IMG/VR virus record: IMGVR_UViG_3300034356_000748
Location: 1-42,509 of that record
Length of the DNA stretch: 42,509 bases
Reading direction: 5' to 3' (one strand)
DNA from: a virus
The stretch's first letter is position 1; every line of letters begins with the position of its first letter. The notes under the pieces are model-generated. The model was not told where the DNA came from and searched no databases. It worked only from the letters and a program-made list of their open reading frames with translations. The position numbers and the translations under genes are program-made. Shown here piece by piece: positions 1 to 9,624 of the stretch.

Positions 1-1634
1 GGTGTAGTAGTATTATTTACATAACGCATCGTAAGCAACTGAAGACCAATTGACTGACTAGCTGGTGATGTTATAATACCAATCCCTTGTCCGGCAGCAC
101 TGATGCCACTCTGGTATTTGATTAACGCATCTAAGTTCAGTAGCAATGAGCAGTTAAACTGATCCGTAAACGTAGTGCCATCACAAGAGTCAACTACAGG
201 CTCTATGTTTGATGCTGTGCCTATAGCATCTTGAAACTCAATACTTGTTGCCAACTCATACACCGAAGCATACGATCTAGGCAATACAAATGAAAAGTTA
301 AGAGACGTGCTATCTGTTGTCTCAGCAGGAAACGGAGTATTCCCAGCAAACCCTTGATGCTCAAATGAAATATCGGCTGTAATAGAGGCCCCTGCAACGA
401 GTTCAAATGGTGAAAGGTCTAAGTATGCCACCGAGCCTGGGATCGTTTGAGGAGAGCCAAAATTATAGGTCCCTGATCCAGTTGAATCAACTATCTCAGT
501 AGTACCAATCTCCTCTGATATTAACTCAACAGAATACTCTTGGTCAATAGGGTTGCCATTGATGTCTACCATGTCATACCCCTCAACATAGTTACCATAC
601 ATGAGTCTATTACCCATGATGGTCTGTGCCTTAGCAAGCAATGGTACGTTGTCGTACAATCTTAACAGCTCACTTTCAGGAAGGACGGTAAATATCTTAC
701 TGTTTGTAAATGTATATGTTTGATTATCGTTATCTGTTAGCCCAAGGTCAGCCTTGTTAAGCTTCTCAATAACCTTAATGACATTGCTAGTGGTATCCTT
801 AAATAGCAAGTCAATGCCAACCACAAGCGGACCGCCTGTATTGTAAGTTACTCTAGCTGCATTAAACTGGTTCTGCATGCCCTCATTCAGGTAGCTATTA
901 ATGCTAAAGTCAAACGGCTTAGGCTGAAACGCAGGGGCAGACCACTGAGATGTAGCAGAATATTCTCCCCCCTCATATAGGTATCGATATGCAAAGCAAA
1001 TGAATCTGTTTTCTAAGAAGTCATTTTCATTCCCTGTGTTAATTAATGTAACACTAGGGGACTCTACCGGTGGTCTCTTAATAACAAGAATAGACTCAGC
1101 ACTAAACTGGTCTATGTTACCCACAGGATCAGGATAGTTCTTTAATCTGTCTATGAACCTTGGTGGATTGTAATCGTCCGTAAAAAATATTAAGTCATCA
1201 ATAATGTTTATCCCCGTGATAAGATATCCTGGGTTAAAGTTTAGTGTGGTATTATCACCGCCTCCATCGTTAATGCTAATCAAGTGGTACGTCAATATGT
1301 TGTTGTACACATTGAAGGACACAATCATATCAAGCTTACCTGTAGCACCTACTGGAAAGTTGGAGTCATGAATAAACCAATAGATAGTCTCACTTGTGTT
1401 ATCAGCTATAGTGCCAATACATCTAGCTGAGGAACTAAGCGGTGTACCATTAACATACTTAATTGTAGTCAGCTTGCTGTTACCCTTAGTATTTTCAATG
1501 ACACCAATCTCAGAGTTCTCTGTAGATCCCATGCGAACATTAAGGGCATCGATATACTCTCCATCAGGAATGAGTCGTTCATCAACGACTTTATTCATTC
1601 TCCCAGCTATGAAGTTTCTTGTGATGTTCGTCAT
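1..1634 (-). CDS. Virion stabilisation / muzzle-like protein, partial (C-terminus outside window)
   Basis: Open frame running off the left edge; 544 N-terminal residues are visible from an ATG at 1634. It begins MTNITRNFIAGRMNKVVDER and continues with LPDGEYIDALNVRMGSTE, a start typical of the large structural proteins annotated as P22 gp10-like stabilisation proteins in crAss-like and marine Bacteroidetes podoviruses. The rest is beta-rich with no catalytic motif. It follows the neck gene by one base (the upstream stop begins at 1636), so it is the next gene of the neck/tail operon. Function is inferred from the N-terminal pattern and gene order; the family name is from memory. Confidence 0.6.
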   Translation of the reverse strand, partial: MTNITRNFIAGRMNKVVDERLIPDGEYIDALNVRMGSTENSEIGVIENTKGNSKLTTIKYVNGTPLSSSARCIGTIADNTSETIYWFIHDSNFPVGATGKLDMIVSFNVYNNILTYHLISINDGGGDNTTLNFNPGYLITGINIIDDLIFFTDDYNPPRFIDRLKNYPDPVGNIDQFSAESILVIKRPPVESPSVTLINTGNENDFLENRFICFAYRYLYEGGEYSATSQWSAPAFQPKPFDFSINSYLNEGMQNQFNAARVTYNTGGPLVVGIDLLFKDTTSNVIKVIEKLNKADLGLTDNDNQTYTFTNSKIFTVLPESELLRLYDNVPLLAKAQTIMGNRLMYGNYVEGYDMVDINGNPIDQEYSVELISEEIGTTEIVDSTGSGTYNFGSPQTIPGSVAYLDLSPFELVAGASITADISFEHQGFAGNTPFPAETTDSTSLNFSFVLPRSYASVYELATSIEFQDAIGTASNIEPVVDSCDGTTFTDQFNCSLLLNLDALIKYQSGISAAGQGIGIITSPASQSIGLQLLTMRYVNNTTT

Positions 1635-1635
1635 A

Positions 1636-2562
1636 TTATTTCAACCACTTGTCCATGCCACGTAGGTTCATCAATAGTCTACCTGGGTGAATGTTACTCA
1701 ATCTTATTTTAGAATTTCTTAGAAGAGCAGTCTTCTCTTTTCTTGCACGGTTAACAATGTACTCCTGTACACCAAGCTTAGCGTTTAATATTTCATACGT
1801 AATGTACGCATAAATAAATTTTTCAAACAATTTATTTACACTGACACTCGCATCGTCACCATTCTCCATGCCATCAGATACATACTCTAATATCACAGAC
1901 TGACCAAACATGTCCGAGTTGAAGTTAATCACGCCACTCTTGGCATCGATATTAAATGTAGGGTTGAAGTTAGCAGTCTCATTATTAAGACCATATCTGG
2001 TACCAATGCCATACTCAAAGTACCATTCTCCTCCTCCTAAATCCCATCCCTCCTGGCCATCAAATCTGCTCTGAGGATTCAAGTAAATGCTCTTCTTTAC
2101 ACCCTCTAATCTCTGCAAGTCAATCTCTGAAAACTCAGGAGACAATGCATTGCCTTGGTTGTCAAACAATATCTTACCAGTGTTGTCCTGCAAGTACGCC
2201 TTAGCAGAAAGCGTTTGAATGTTTTCAGTCAATGGTCTTAGGTATCCATCCTTGTATAGGTTTACCCTAACCCAGTTGACATAGTCTGATGGTAGAATGT
2301 ACTTAAGCGTATCGTCAACAGTTAGCTCAAGAACTTTTATTTGCTTAAACGCATCATAGTTTAGTTCTTGTATTGCTCTCTTGGCATGGAACAAAATTTT
2401 ATATCGTTCCTCATTATTTACCAAGGAGTGATTCCCAGAGTACATCAACAAAAAGTTGTTGACAACATCCTGCAAACTAACATACTGATATGACCCCCAA
2501 TTCTTATCAATTGGTTGATTGCCACCATTTTCGTAATACTGATATTGAGTGATGTATGCCAT
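1636..2562 (-). CDS. Head-tail connector / neck ring protein (putative)
   Basis: 308 aa starting MAYITQYQYYENGGNQPIDK. The segment around residues 110-125 (LPSDYVNWVRVNLYKDG) is the pattern seen in tail-tubular or ring proteins of podoviruses, where a helical first half is followed by a beta domain. No signal peptide, membrane segment or enzyme motif. It lies between another neck protein (2 bp away) and the stabilisation-like protein (1 bp away), in the place where crAss-like phages keep their ring proteins. It could equally be a minor virion protein. Confidence 0.5.
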   Translation of the reverse strand: MAYITQYQYYENGGNQPIDKNWGSYQYVSLQDVVNNFLLMYSGNHSLVNNEERYKILFHAKRAIQELNYDAFKQIKVLELTVDDTLKYILPSDYVNWVRVNLYKDGYLRPLTENIQTLSAKAYLQDNTGKILFDNQGNALSPEFSEIDLQRLEGVKKSIYLNPQSRFDGQEGWDLGGGEWYFEYGIGTRYGLNNETANFNPTFNIDAKSGVINFNSDMFGQSVILEYVSDGMENGDDASVSVNKLFEKFIYAYITYEILNAKLGVQEYIVNRARKEKTALLRNSKIRLSNIHPGRLLMNLRGMDKWLK

Positions 2563-2564
2563 GA

Positions 2565-3308
2565 TTATACAGATTGTTTTTGTTCCTCAGCTCCACCAAA
2601 CTGAACTGCCTCAATCTCACGAATAGACATACCAGCATACTGAAGAATTTTTGATACTAATTTTATTTCATCCTCAATAGGCACCTCGAAGTCTTGGTAT
2701 CCTAACCCAGGAGACTGATTGAACACCGGCTCACCATTCGTTAGCGTAGTGAACGTCCACTTAGGATCCTTAGGATATCTGAAGTAACTGGCATCCACCT
2801 CGTTAGCAAGATTAATTGTTGATGGGTATACTGTAAGGATGTTACCTTCCTGAGTATAAGCAGGATACGTTTCTGTTGGAGCGGTCAAGTTAGAGTTTAC
2901 CAACATTGTAATCTTTCCATGAGTAACCTTCTCTGCTTCTCCCTTAAATACTCTAGTAGCACCAGATGCATCGTAACAAAGGATCTTGTTAATCATAAAG
3001 TAATCAAAACCAGTAGTCGTTACCGATGGAAGATAGAACCTATTTGAAGCCGCAGTCACCTGAGTAAGAGTAGATGTTACAGCGAATAGTTCAATAGACT
3101 CTTCTAAAGGCTTTCTAATATCCGCATAGTCAGTACCTGATACACGAGCGTTCTCCTTGTTAATAGTATTGTTATAATCAGAGAAGTACTCCTCAAAGAT
3201 TTCTAACTGAGCCTGCTTGGCAAACAGGTTAAAGTCAGAAGGTGAGATGTATCCGTAATTATTCTTGTTCAGAATTGCCAATACGGTATTTCGAACTGAG
3301 TTGATCAT
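2565..3308 (-). CDS. Neck / head completion protein (putative)
   Basis: 247 aa. The N-terminus (MINSVRNTVLAILNKNNYGY, then ISPSDFNLFAKQAQLEIFEE) is helical and recalls conserved neck proteins of Bacteroidetes podoviruses; later parts contain a beta-rich domain with FRYPKDPKW and a C-terminal helix (IEDEIKLVSKILQYAG). It has its own -7 box (3322-3329) and lies just after a terminator, so it heads the neck operon 3308 to <1. I infer an adaptor role between portal and tail; the exact paralogue among P22 gp4-like proteins cannot be fixed by eye. Confidence 0.5.
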   Translation of the reverse strand: MINSVRNTVLAILNKNNYGYISPSDFNLFAKQAQLEIFEEYFSDYNNTINKENARVSGTDYADIRKPLEESIELFAVTSTLTQVTAASNRFYLPSVTTTGFDYFMINKILCYDASGATRVFKGEAEKVTHGKITMLVNSNLTAPTETYPAYTQEGNILTVYPSTINLANEVDASYFRYPKDPKWTFTTLTNGEPVFNQSPGLGYQDFEVPIEDEIKLVSKILQYAGMSIREIEAVQFGGAEEQKQSV

Positions 3309-3321
3309 TCTAGTCTTTTTA

Positions 3322-3329
3322 CAAATATA
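3322..3329 (-). promoter_or_regulatory. Bacteroidetes-type -7 box TATATTTG before the neck operon
   Basis: Read on the minus strand this is a perfect TAnnTTTG, 13 bases before the ATG of the neck gene at 3308 and directly after a terminator hairpin. No TTTG -33 box sits at the usual distance because that space is filled by the hairpin. Confidence 0.55.
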
Positions 3330-3332
3330 AAC

Positions 3333-3360
3333 AAAAAAAAAGAGGGTGTTATTACACCCC
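3333..3360 (-). terminator. Rho-independent terminator
   Basis: On the minus strand GGGTGT-AATA-ACACCC forms a perfect 6-bp stem with a 4-base loop, followed by CTC and a run of nine T. It ends the transcript of the 3393-4142 gene. Confidence 0.85.
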
Positions 3361-3392
3361 CATTTTTGATTATCTATCTATGAAAAACATGA

Positions 3393-4142
3393 TTACAAAT
3401 CTAAATTATTTTCTAGCATTTTCAAAGCATCAATGCCATCATCTGTTTTTAGGAATTGAGCCACGGCAAAGTATGGATCATCACCATAAGAAACAGTAAG
3501 CATCTTCTTCTTCACTGATGGTGTATTAAACCACACCTCCTTGTTGTTATTTCTGAATGACAATAGCTTGTTCTCAAAGAACACGTGGATATTTGCCTGA
3601 AGCTTTAGCATTGGGTCACGTAGGATATTCAAGAATCCTTTTGGATCTCTCTTTGCGTAAATCAAAATGTCACGCTTAAGCTCAGATGTTGTGAACTTAT
3701 TTGGGTCCTTACTGAACAATACTCTAGCGATTGTCTCAAGCTGGTCAACACTAAGCTGACGTGCTTCAATCAATGCATCTACCTCAGATGTAAGTTGTTC
3801 TACTTCCTTAGCTGCATCTCTTTCATAATCAACCTGCATAAATGAGATACCATTTAGTGGGTGATAGTGAAGGAACTGCTGTAGGACTGGATTATTTCTT
3901 GGTACTGATAGGAAGCCATTTTCGAATACGATTGGCTCTAAGATTGCGTTGCCATCCTGCTCATCCTCAAATGGGGATTTCTGGTTGATGGCATATCTTA
4001 GTGGTCTGTTTACATTGTTGTCCTCATCAAAGTAAAGAAGTGGATACCTCTTGGTATTTCTTGATGGGAGAGTAAAAGATAAAGGAGCAGAATCCCCCTT
4101 AAGTTTGTAGACTTTGTCAGAACTTGTTGCTGATTTTTTCAT
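3393..4142 (-). CDS. Conserved phage structural-region protein, unknown function
   Basis: 249 aa, starting MKKSATSSDKVYKLKGDSAP. N-terminal 80 residues are loop-rich and charged; residues about 105-150 form a probable coiled coil (AAKEVEQLTSEVDALIEARQ), and the rest is helical with the segment DPKGFLNILRDPMLKLQA. No membrane segment or catalytic motif. It lies between two terminators and so is probably transcribed alone or by read-through from the capsid gene. I do not recognise the family; a head-associated role follows from position only. Confidence 0.6.
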   Translation of the reverse strand: MKKSATSSDKVYKLKGDSAPLSFTLPSRNTKRYPLLYFDEDNNVNRPLRYAINQKSPFEDEQDGNAILEPIVFENGFLSVPRNNPVLQQFLHYHPLNGISFMQVDYERDAAKEVEQLTSEVDALIEARQLSVDQLETIARVLFSKDPNKFTTSELKRDILIYAKRDPKGFLNILRDPMLKLQANIHVFFENKLLSFRNNNKEVWFNTPSVKKKMLTVSYGDDPYFAVAQFLKTDDGIDALKMLENNLDL

Positions 4143-4157
4143 TGGATATAATTTGAT

Positions 4158-4196
4158 TAAAATTTAAAATAGAGGGAGTCAACCAAGACCCCCTCT
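4158..4196 (-). terminator. Terminator hairpin after the 4205-4546 gene
   Basis: On the minus strand AGAGGG and CCCTCT, extended by GTC/GAC across a mismatch, pair around a short loop and are followed by an A/T-rich tail (ATTTTAAATTTT). The T-run is interrupted, so it may be partial. Confidence 0.6.
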
Positions 4197-4204
4197 GTTA
4201 ATTA

Positions 4205-4546
4205 TTACTTCTTCTTCTTAGCTGCTCCGTAAAGATTTGCGGATCTTTTTTCAATCGATTTTGCAGTTATAGGGTTTTTACTTCCATAAAGCAAAGAACG
4301 CTGAAATTCTATTTCCTTTTCCAACTTACCAATAGTTTTCTTTGGATCTAAAGAAGGCATATCTTTTTTATTTCTTATGCCTCCTTGCCCTCCGCCTCTT
4401 GTATTTTCCATGTAAGTATAGGAGTCACTTTTTTGGCCAGGCTTCAAAACCTTTCCAAAAGTTTTACCTGCAATCATACTATCAGGACTATACTTTTTCT
4501 TAGGAGGATCAATTTTCTTAACTGATGTTGTTTTCTTAATTGCCAT
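4205..4546 (-). CDS. Small basic head-region protein
   Basis: 113 aa from the ATG at 4546 (MAIKKTTSVKKIDPPKKKYS). A longer frame to 4582 exists but would run through the hairpin after the capsid gene. The chosen ATG is preceded by AAAACAAACAAGACA, nearly the same leader as before the capsid gene, which decides the start. It is very lysine-rich with a glycine patch (ENTRGGGQGG) and ends AAKKKK. No known domain. Placement right after the major capsid gene suggests a minor head or DNA-contacting protein; this is inference. Confidence 0.65.
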   Translation of the reverse strand: MAIKKTTSVKKIDPPKKKYSPDSMIAGKTFGKVLKPGQKSDSYTYMENTRGGGQGGIRNKKDMPSLDPKKTIGKLEKEIEFQRSLLYGSKNPITAKSIEKRSANLYGAAKKKK

Positions 4547-4570
4547 TGTCTTGTTTGTTTTAAAGATTAA

Positions 4571-4594
4571 AGGAAGGGCCAATCGGCCCCTCCT
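4571..4594 (-). terminator. Strong hairpin after the capsid gene
   Basis: AGGA-GGGGCC and GGCCCT-TCCT pair around a short loop on the minus strand. The following bases are only moderately T-rich, so this may be an attenuator or 3'-end stabiliser for the abundant capsid message rather than a full stop. Confidence 0.55.
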
Positions 4595-4605
4595 ATTATT
4601 TTAAA

Positions 4606-6027
4606 TTAGGCTCCGTATCTGAACAATACAAAGTTGTTTGCACCTAGGGTACATACACAACGCTCAGACAAGAAGTTGACCTCCATCGCATCGAGATCGC
4701 TAGTCTGTGCACCACCGGCAGAACCTGTGATCCAAGTCTTGTATCTACGATCTTCAGTCTCAGAAGCTCTGTAACGAACGTGCAAGAATGGTCTCTTAGC
4801 GTTCTTACCCATGATCTGATCGTACACAGTGGTAGAACCAGCAGGTACCAATAGACCAGTTACAGTACCAGTAGCAGATGCACCAGTAGGCAAGCCACCA
4901 CGCAAAGTGGGATCGTTCAAGTACTTCCAGTCAGACTTGTAGAAGTCATAACCTCTACGGAATCCAGTGAATCCAAGATTCAAGGCCATCTTCTCATCGT
5001 TGTCGAATAGACCATAAGAAGTACCACCTGCACCGTAGCTGTTCTGAGCTGCCAACATATCGTCAATGTCAAAGCTGAATGCTCTGTTCAAGAAGATTAC
5101 GTTCTCCTCGATAGATCCCTGCTTGTCAAGACGAGAGATGATGCTATCAAAGTCAGATAGAGTAGTTGGGTTACCACCACCCCATACGTTACCACGGTTG
5201 TTAACCACGTAGAAAATACCCTCAGAACCTTTGTTACCATAGATAGGGTTCAAAGAAGCGTTAGCTACACCAGAACCAGACTCAGCAGGAACTGCTTCAA
5301 TCATTGCGGTCTCAAGATAGTCTTCGAAACGTAGACGAGTCTCGTGCTCAGACTTCAAATACCAAAGGTATCCAGTTGCACCATTCTCGGTAGTTACTTC
5401 TACCCATCCAATCTGAGCCATGTCAGAACCAGATACTGCATACTTGTCCTTGATGATGATTGGAGAGTTGTCGAAGATTTCGTCTTCAGCTTCCAAAGAA
5501 CCAATCATACCAACAGTTCCTTTCTTAAATTCAGAACCATAGATCCATACAGAAAGTACAGCAGTTCCAGAGAAAGTCTGTCCAGCACCTTCGTAGTAAG
5601 CAACATCGAAAGTATCATTAGCAGTGTTAACAGCAGTAACGATACCCTTGTTAGAAAGACCTGTAGCATTATCAGAGATAAATACAGTCTGTCCAGCACG
5701 GATCGCAATAGCAGTTACGTTAGCATCAGAAACAGTGATGGTTGCAGAGTCTGCTCCAGCAGCAGCAGAAGAATCGCAGTTCACATACTTAGTATGCAAA
5801 CGACCTTGCTCAGCCCACTTGATCATATCAGAGTTGGACGGCATTTCAGCTCCTACCATTCTTAGGAAGGAAGCTACGGTACGATTACCATAACGCTCGA
5901 ATTCTTTCTCGTAGGTATCAGGTAGATACTGGTTCAAGAAATCAAAGTTGGTAATGTAGTTAGTTGATAAAGGCACCTGCTCAGCACTTGGCTGCAACTG
6001 GAACCCAGGAGTGTTTAATACTGCCAT
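4606..6027 (-). CDS. Major capsid protein
   Basis: 473 aa. It starts MAVLNTPGFQLQPSAEQVPL and continues with NYITNFDFLNQYLPDTYEKE and FERYGNRTVASFLRMVGAEM, an N-terminal region like that of HK97-fold capsid proteins of crAss-like and other Bacteroidetes podoviruses. Length is normal for that group. Residues about 88-165 form a threonine/alanine-rich beta insertion. It lies directly after an acidic scaffold candidate and downstream of portal and TerL, the classical head order. The leader TAAAAACAAACAAAACA before the ATG is A-rich with no Shine-Dalgarno site, as expected for efficient initiation in Bacteroidetes. The identification rests on length, order and N-terminal pattern. Confidence 0.8.
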   Translation of the reverse strand: MAVLNTPGFQLQPSAEQVPLSTNYITNFDFLNQYLPDTYEKEFERYGNRTVASFLRMVGAEMPSNSDMIKWAEQGRLHTKYVNCDSSAAAGADSATITVSDANVTAIAIRAGQTVFISDNATGLSNKGIVTAVNTANDTFDVAYYEGAGQTFSGTAVLSVWIYGSEFKKGTVGMIGSLEAEDEIFDNSPIIIKDKYAVSGSDMAQIGWVEVTTENGATGYLWYLKSEHETRLRFEDYLETAMIEAVPAESGSGVANASLNPIYGNKGSEGIFYVVNNRGNVWGGGNPTTLSDFDSIISRLDKQGSIEENVIFLNRAFSFDIDDMLAAQNSYGAGGTSYGLFDNDEKMALNLGFTGFRRGYDFYKSDWKYLNDPTLRGGLPTGASATGTVTGLLVPAGSTTVYDQIMGKNAKRPFLHVRYRASETEDRRYKTWITGSAGGAQTSDLDAMEVNFLSERCVCTLGANNFVLFRYGA

Positions 6028-6048
6028 TGTTTTGTTTGTTTTTAGTTG

Positions 6049-7152
6049 TTATATTTTTTTAATGCTGCGGATTTTTAGACCCCTCCCAGAGTCTGGCGCA
6101 ACCGCCTTCACCTGCATTCCACCTTTGTTAACAACCTCAGGAGCTCTACGCTCAGACATATTTATATTTTTGGTCTTACGTAAAACGTCATCGGTAGCAT
6201 CCGCTTGCCCTTGCTCATAAAAGAACTTGGCAAACTTTTCAGGATTCATTGCGATAGACAAAGACTTGTGGTATCCAGCTGCATCCTTAATTAGTCCACT
6301 GTCATCCAAGAACTTATTAACAAAGTTCAATGGGCTTGACTGAGCACTCTTTAATTCAGAGCCAGATGCCGGAGCAAATAAAATCTTCTTATCGTTAATG
6401 TCGAACTCAAATCCTTTGAAGTCTTTACTAAAAACCTCCTCTGTCTTTTGGTCGAACCATCTACGCTTTCGATTACTTTCCTCCTCTATACTCTTTGACT
6501 GTTTTGTATACTGACGATAAGCCTCGAATTCTTCTTTCTCTTCTGGAGATAAGCCCATTCCACTTGACTCAAGCGGCAACTTATATTTCTCTTTCTGAGA
6601 ATTGAAATGTTTCTTAGCCTCGGCAATAGCTTTCTTTCTTGCAATCTTTACATGCTTAATCTTTGACTCATCATCTAGATCCTCATCAAAGATGTAATCC
6701 TCCATCAAGACTTCAATGTCCTCGTCATCTAGATTCTGCTGTGTATCTGCAAGGTACTCTCTAAGAAGATTATCTGGATCCATAGCATCGTAATCTTTCC
6801 TAAGCTTTAGGAAGTCATCAAAGCCACGCCCAGTATCCTTCTTATAATTTAAATAAGCTGAAACATCCTCAGGCAATTCTTCATTAGCCTGTCTCTGATC
6901 CATCAACTCATCAAATGAATTGATTTGCTTATTGTATCTTTTACCAATATATGAAAGAACTTTTTCTTCAGATAATTCCTCTTCTTGTGAAGTAGTATCC
7001 TGAGCTCCATTGTCAATACTAGTAGTATCAATAATAGTCTCTTTTTGTAATTCCCCATTGAGTTCTTTTTCATGTTTCTCAAGTAGTTCTCTTTCTACTT
7101 CTTGTACACTCTTAGGCTCAACTCCATCTAGTGATCTTACTTTGATTTCCAT
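6049..7152 (-). CDS. Scaffolding protein (putative)
   Basis: 367 aa, strongly acidic and helical. The first 200 residues are full of Glu/Asp (for example EEELSEEKVLSYIGKRYNKQ and DDEDIEVLMEDYIFDEDLDD); the C-terminus is basic (SGRGLKIRSIKKI). A charged helical protein with a basic tail immediately before the major capsid gene fits a capsid scaffold. No protease motif was seen in it or next to it. A promoter lies 20 bp before its ATG, so it heads the scaffold-capsid transcript. The call is by position and composition, not by a domain. Confidence 0.65.
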   Translation of the reverse strand: MEIKVRSLDGVEPKSVQEVERELLEKHEKELNGELQKETIIDTTSIDNGAQDTTSQEEELSEEKVLSYIGKRYNKQINSFDELMDQRQANEELPEDVSAYLNYKKDTGRGFDDFLKLRKDYDAMDPDNLLREYLADTQQNLDDEDIEVLMEDYIFDEDLDDESKIKHVKIARKKAIAEAKKHFNSQKEKYKLPLESSGMGLSPEEKEEFEAYRQYTKQSKSIEEESNRKRRWFDQKTEEVFSKDFKGFEFDINDKKILFAPASGSELKSAQSSPLNFVNKFLDDSGLIKDAAGYHKSLSIAMNPEKFAKFFYEQGQADATDDVLRKTKNINMSERRAPEVVNKGGMQVKAVAPDSGRGLKIRSIKKI

Positions 7153-7171
7153 TTAATTAGATTTTATGTTA

Positions 7172-7203
7172 CAAATATATATTTTTTTTTAACGTGGCTC
7201 AAA
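7172..7203 (-). promoter_or_regulatory. Promoter of the scaffold-capsid operon (TTTG-N20-TATATTTG)
   Basis: On the minus strand a TTTG (7203-7200) is followed after 20 bases by TATATTTG (7179-7172), matching the Bacteroidetes sigma-A consensus in both boxes. It is 19 bp upstream of the ATG at 7152; the -33 box lies inside the 3' end of the portal gene. Confidence 0.75.
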
Positions 7204-9624
7204 CTCTGCCATATCGAACCCATCGAGCGTGTCCTCATTGGATTCAAAGCTCAGTGGAGGTAAGTTATTTTTCCTCTGATTAATTAACTTAGACTGCTCA
7301 GAGTTCTGCTGACTAATTCGCTTGGCTTTAGAATCCTCCTTCATCATATCTCTATCTGCAAGTGCGGTCTCCTTAATACCAGCAATCTGCATCTGATAGC
7401 TAAACTCTTCAGCCATCAACATTTTCTTCAGCTCAGCCTCTGCCTTTAACTTCTCAATATCGAACGCCACCTCAGCCTGCTTAATCTGCATCTTAGATTG
7501 GGTGTCCAACTGAAGCTGTTGCATCGCTACCTGAGCAGCAAACTCCTGAGACTGCAACTGCTGCTGAGCCATCATGTCCTGCTTCTGCATCATCATCTTC
7601 TCCTCTCTCTCCTGCTTCTTAACCCTCTTCATCTTAAGTAGCTGGTTAGCAAGCTTAAGGTTCTTAATCTCTCTGATGTCAATAGCATCCTCAAGATTGA
7701 TGTCACCCTTAGACAATGCCATCTGTACGTTAGCCTCTAGCTGTGCTCTCTGCTCCTCATCTGGAGATATCTCAATGAAGATACCAAAGTCGTAGATGTA
7801 AAGATCCTTGATGTCATTCAAGATAGATACGTTATACTTACCAATCTTATTAGCAAAGTCATCCTTAAAGTCAGCGTACTGCAAAATATCTGCAACACGA
7901 TACGTAAGTGCCTCAGCAAGTGTGCGGTAAATAAATAGACCACTCTCAAGAATATGTCTAGTAGCTGTGTTAGAGTTAAGAGCTGCAAGCTTTTGTACAC
8001 CAACCAATGCATTAGGGTCAGGGTTAGATCCATCCCTTGCCTCGTTCAGACCGGTAACCGATCTAATCATATCAAGGTAGTGGTTGTAGTTAGCAATAAG
8101 CATCTGAGTCTTAGCCGCACCTGAGTTAGATGTAAGCTGCTGGATAGGAACTCGTGCGTTATTAAACTCACCATCCTGGGTGTAGCTTCTACCAATAACA
8201 CTACCTGTCTGGAAGTATAGTCTCAATGCATCCTCTGGATTGTAAGCCGCACCTGTTCCCAAGTCAACCTCATTCAATCCATCCGCATCAATGAACACAC
8301 CATCTGGTACCGTACGTGCAATGACCTGCTGTAGCTTCAAGTGAGTCAACTGAATCAAGTCAGCAAAAGGTATCATCCTTCTAACCAACGACTCAATAGC
8401 CCCCTTGTACATGCGTGGTGCACATGCCACATAGTTTGGTATAGCATGCTGAGACGAAGACTTTGGTCTAACCATGTTCTCTGACATCTCCCACTTCAAC
8501 AAGAAGTTAGTACCCATCACCATCACACCATCATACCAAACGTCAATTGTCTTCTCAATCTTCTCAAATTTCCCATCCTCCATCATTTCTACAGGAGGAT
8601 TGAACTTATCATCTTTCTCTATAATGCGACTTCCTCCACCCTCAAGGATCTTCTTCTTGTAGACCATCTTCTTAGTGGTCTTATAGTTGAAGTAAAGTAG
8701 GGTACAGGTATCACGATAGAACATACTGTTCTCGTAGAATCGAGCTACATTGTAATAGTCATACCAGCTCTGAGAGTATTTGGATATCTCCTCCATCTGC
8801 TCACGTGTAAGAGTCGGGTCAATCTTTAGTAGCTCCGTCATCGGAAGAGTCTTTATCTCTCCCCAATAGAAGCAGTCCTTAAAGAATGGGTCCTCAGTGT
8901 AGCTGTACACAACATTAGCTGGGTCAACATAGGACACCTCAACACCAGATCCTAGTAAGAACTCATGCTTAGCAATACCAATACCAATAACAGCAAGGTC
9001 ATAGTCAATACGCTTACGTGTATCCTGGTAGTGGTTCTCATCAAAAATTGTATTGATAGCCTCCTCTTCAGCTATCTCAATCGCAGGCTTATACTTAAGC
9101 TGCATGTATAGTGATAGCTCCTCATCAGTCTGAGGTAGCTCCTCTGGATTTGTTACAAATGGGTCAACACCAGTCTCACCCTGTATCTTTAAAAGTAAAT
9201 CCTTAGCAAGCATCTGACTCTCAATCATGTCCTGATACTTACTCCGCTTGGCTTGAGACATTGCATCCTGTGCATACGCCTTAACCTTAAACAGCCTGTC
9301 GTTCATGCCGTTAACGACAATGTCTACAAACTTAGGCAAGATAGGTACAGGAGTCCAGTCAAGGTTTAGATAAGACAAGTCGCCATCAATCGCTAACTCA
9401 TTCTTATATTTCTGAATGGACTGCTCACCACGTGCGTATAAACGCAAGCGATTAAACTCAGCCCACTGATTGTAATATCTACATTGACTTCCATCTTTTC
9501 TAAACCACTCATACTGAATGGCTTGACCCACCTGAAGACCAAACTCAGGTGTTGCTTTCTCAGCATCAGAAACAAACTGGCTTGGAAATGCTGTTGAAGA
9601 TATATTAACTACGACATCTTTCAT
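7189..9624 (-). CDS. Portal protein
   Basis: 811 aa. It has the layout of large portal proteins: an N-terminal mixed domain (residues 1-130), a central core with a long helical region (about 420-600), and a long glutamine/methionine-rich coiled coil at about 660-765 (for example EEKMMMQKQDMMAQQQLQ). The portal ring would sit at one capsid vertex and be the docking site for TerL. The gene overlaps terL by 4 bases (ATGA), so the two are translationally coupled. Size and neighbours match the portal of crAss-like phages; identification is by context and architecture rather than a catalytic motif. Confidence 0.8.
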   Translation of the reverse strand: MKDVVVNISSTAFPSQFVSDAEKATPEFGLQVGQAIQYEWFRKDGSQCRYYNQWAEFNRLRLYARGEQSIQKYKNELAIDGDLSYLNLDWTPVPILPKFVDIVVNGMNDRLFKVKAYAQDAMSQAKRSKYQDMIESQMLAKDLLLKIQGETGVDPFVTNPEELPQTDEELSLYMQLKYKPAIEIAEEEAINTIFDENHYQDTRKRIDYDLAVIGIGIAKHEFLLGSGVEVSYVDPANVVYSYTEDPFFKDCFYWGEIKTLPMTELLKIDPTLTREQMEEISKYSQSWYDYYNVARFYENSMFYRDTCTLLYFNYKTTKKMVYKKKILEGGGSRIIEKDDKFNPPVEMMEDGKFEKIEKTIDVWYDGVMVMGTNFLLKWEMSENMVRPKSSSQHAIPNYVACAPRMYKGAIESLVRRMIPFADLIQLTHLKLQQVIARTVPDGVFIDADGLNEVDLGTGAAYNPEDALRLYFQTGSVIGRSYTQDGEFNNARVPIQQLTSNSGAAKTQMLIANYNHYLDMIRSVTGLNEARDGSNPDPNALVGVQKLAALNSNTATRHILESGLFIYRTLAEALTYRVADILQYADFKDDFANKIGKYNVSILNDIKDLYIYDFGIFIEISPDEEQRAQLEANVQMALSKGDINLEDAIDIREIKNLKLANQLLKMKRVKKQEREEKMMMQKQDMMAQQQLQSQEFAAQVAMQQLQLDTQSKMQIKQAEVAFDIEKLKAEAELKKMLMAEEFSYQMQIAGIKETALADRDMMKEDSKAKRISQQNSEQSKLINQRKNNLPPLSFESNEDTLDGFDMAEFEPR

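Noticed and set aside
5344-5893. Plus-strand frames inside the major capsid gene
   Set aside because: Antisense shadows of a highly biased coding sequence; no leader, promoter or coupling.
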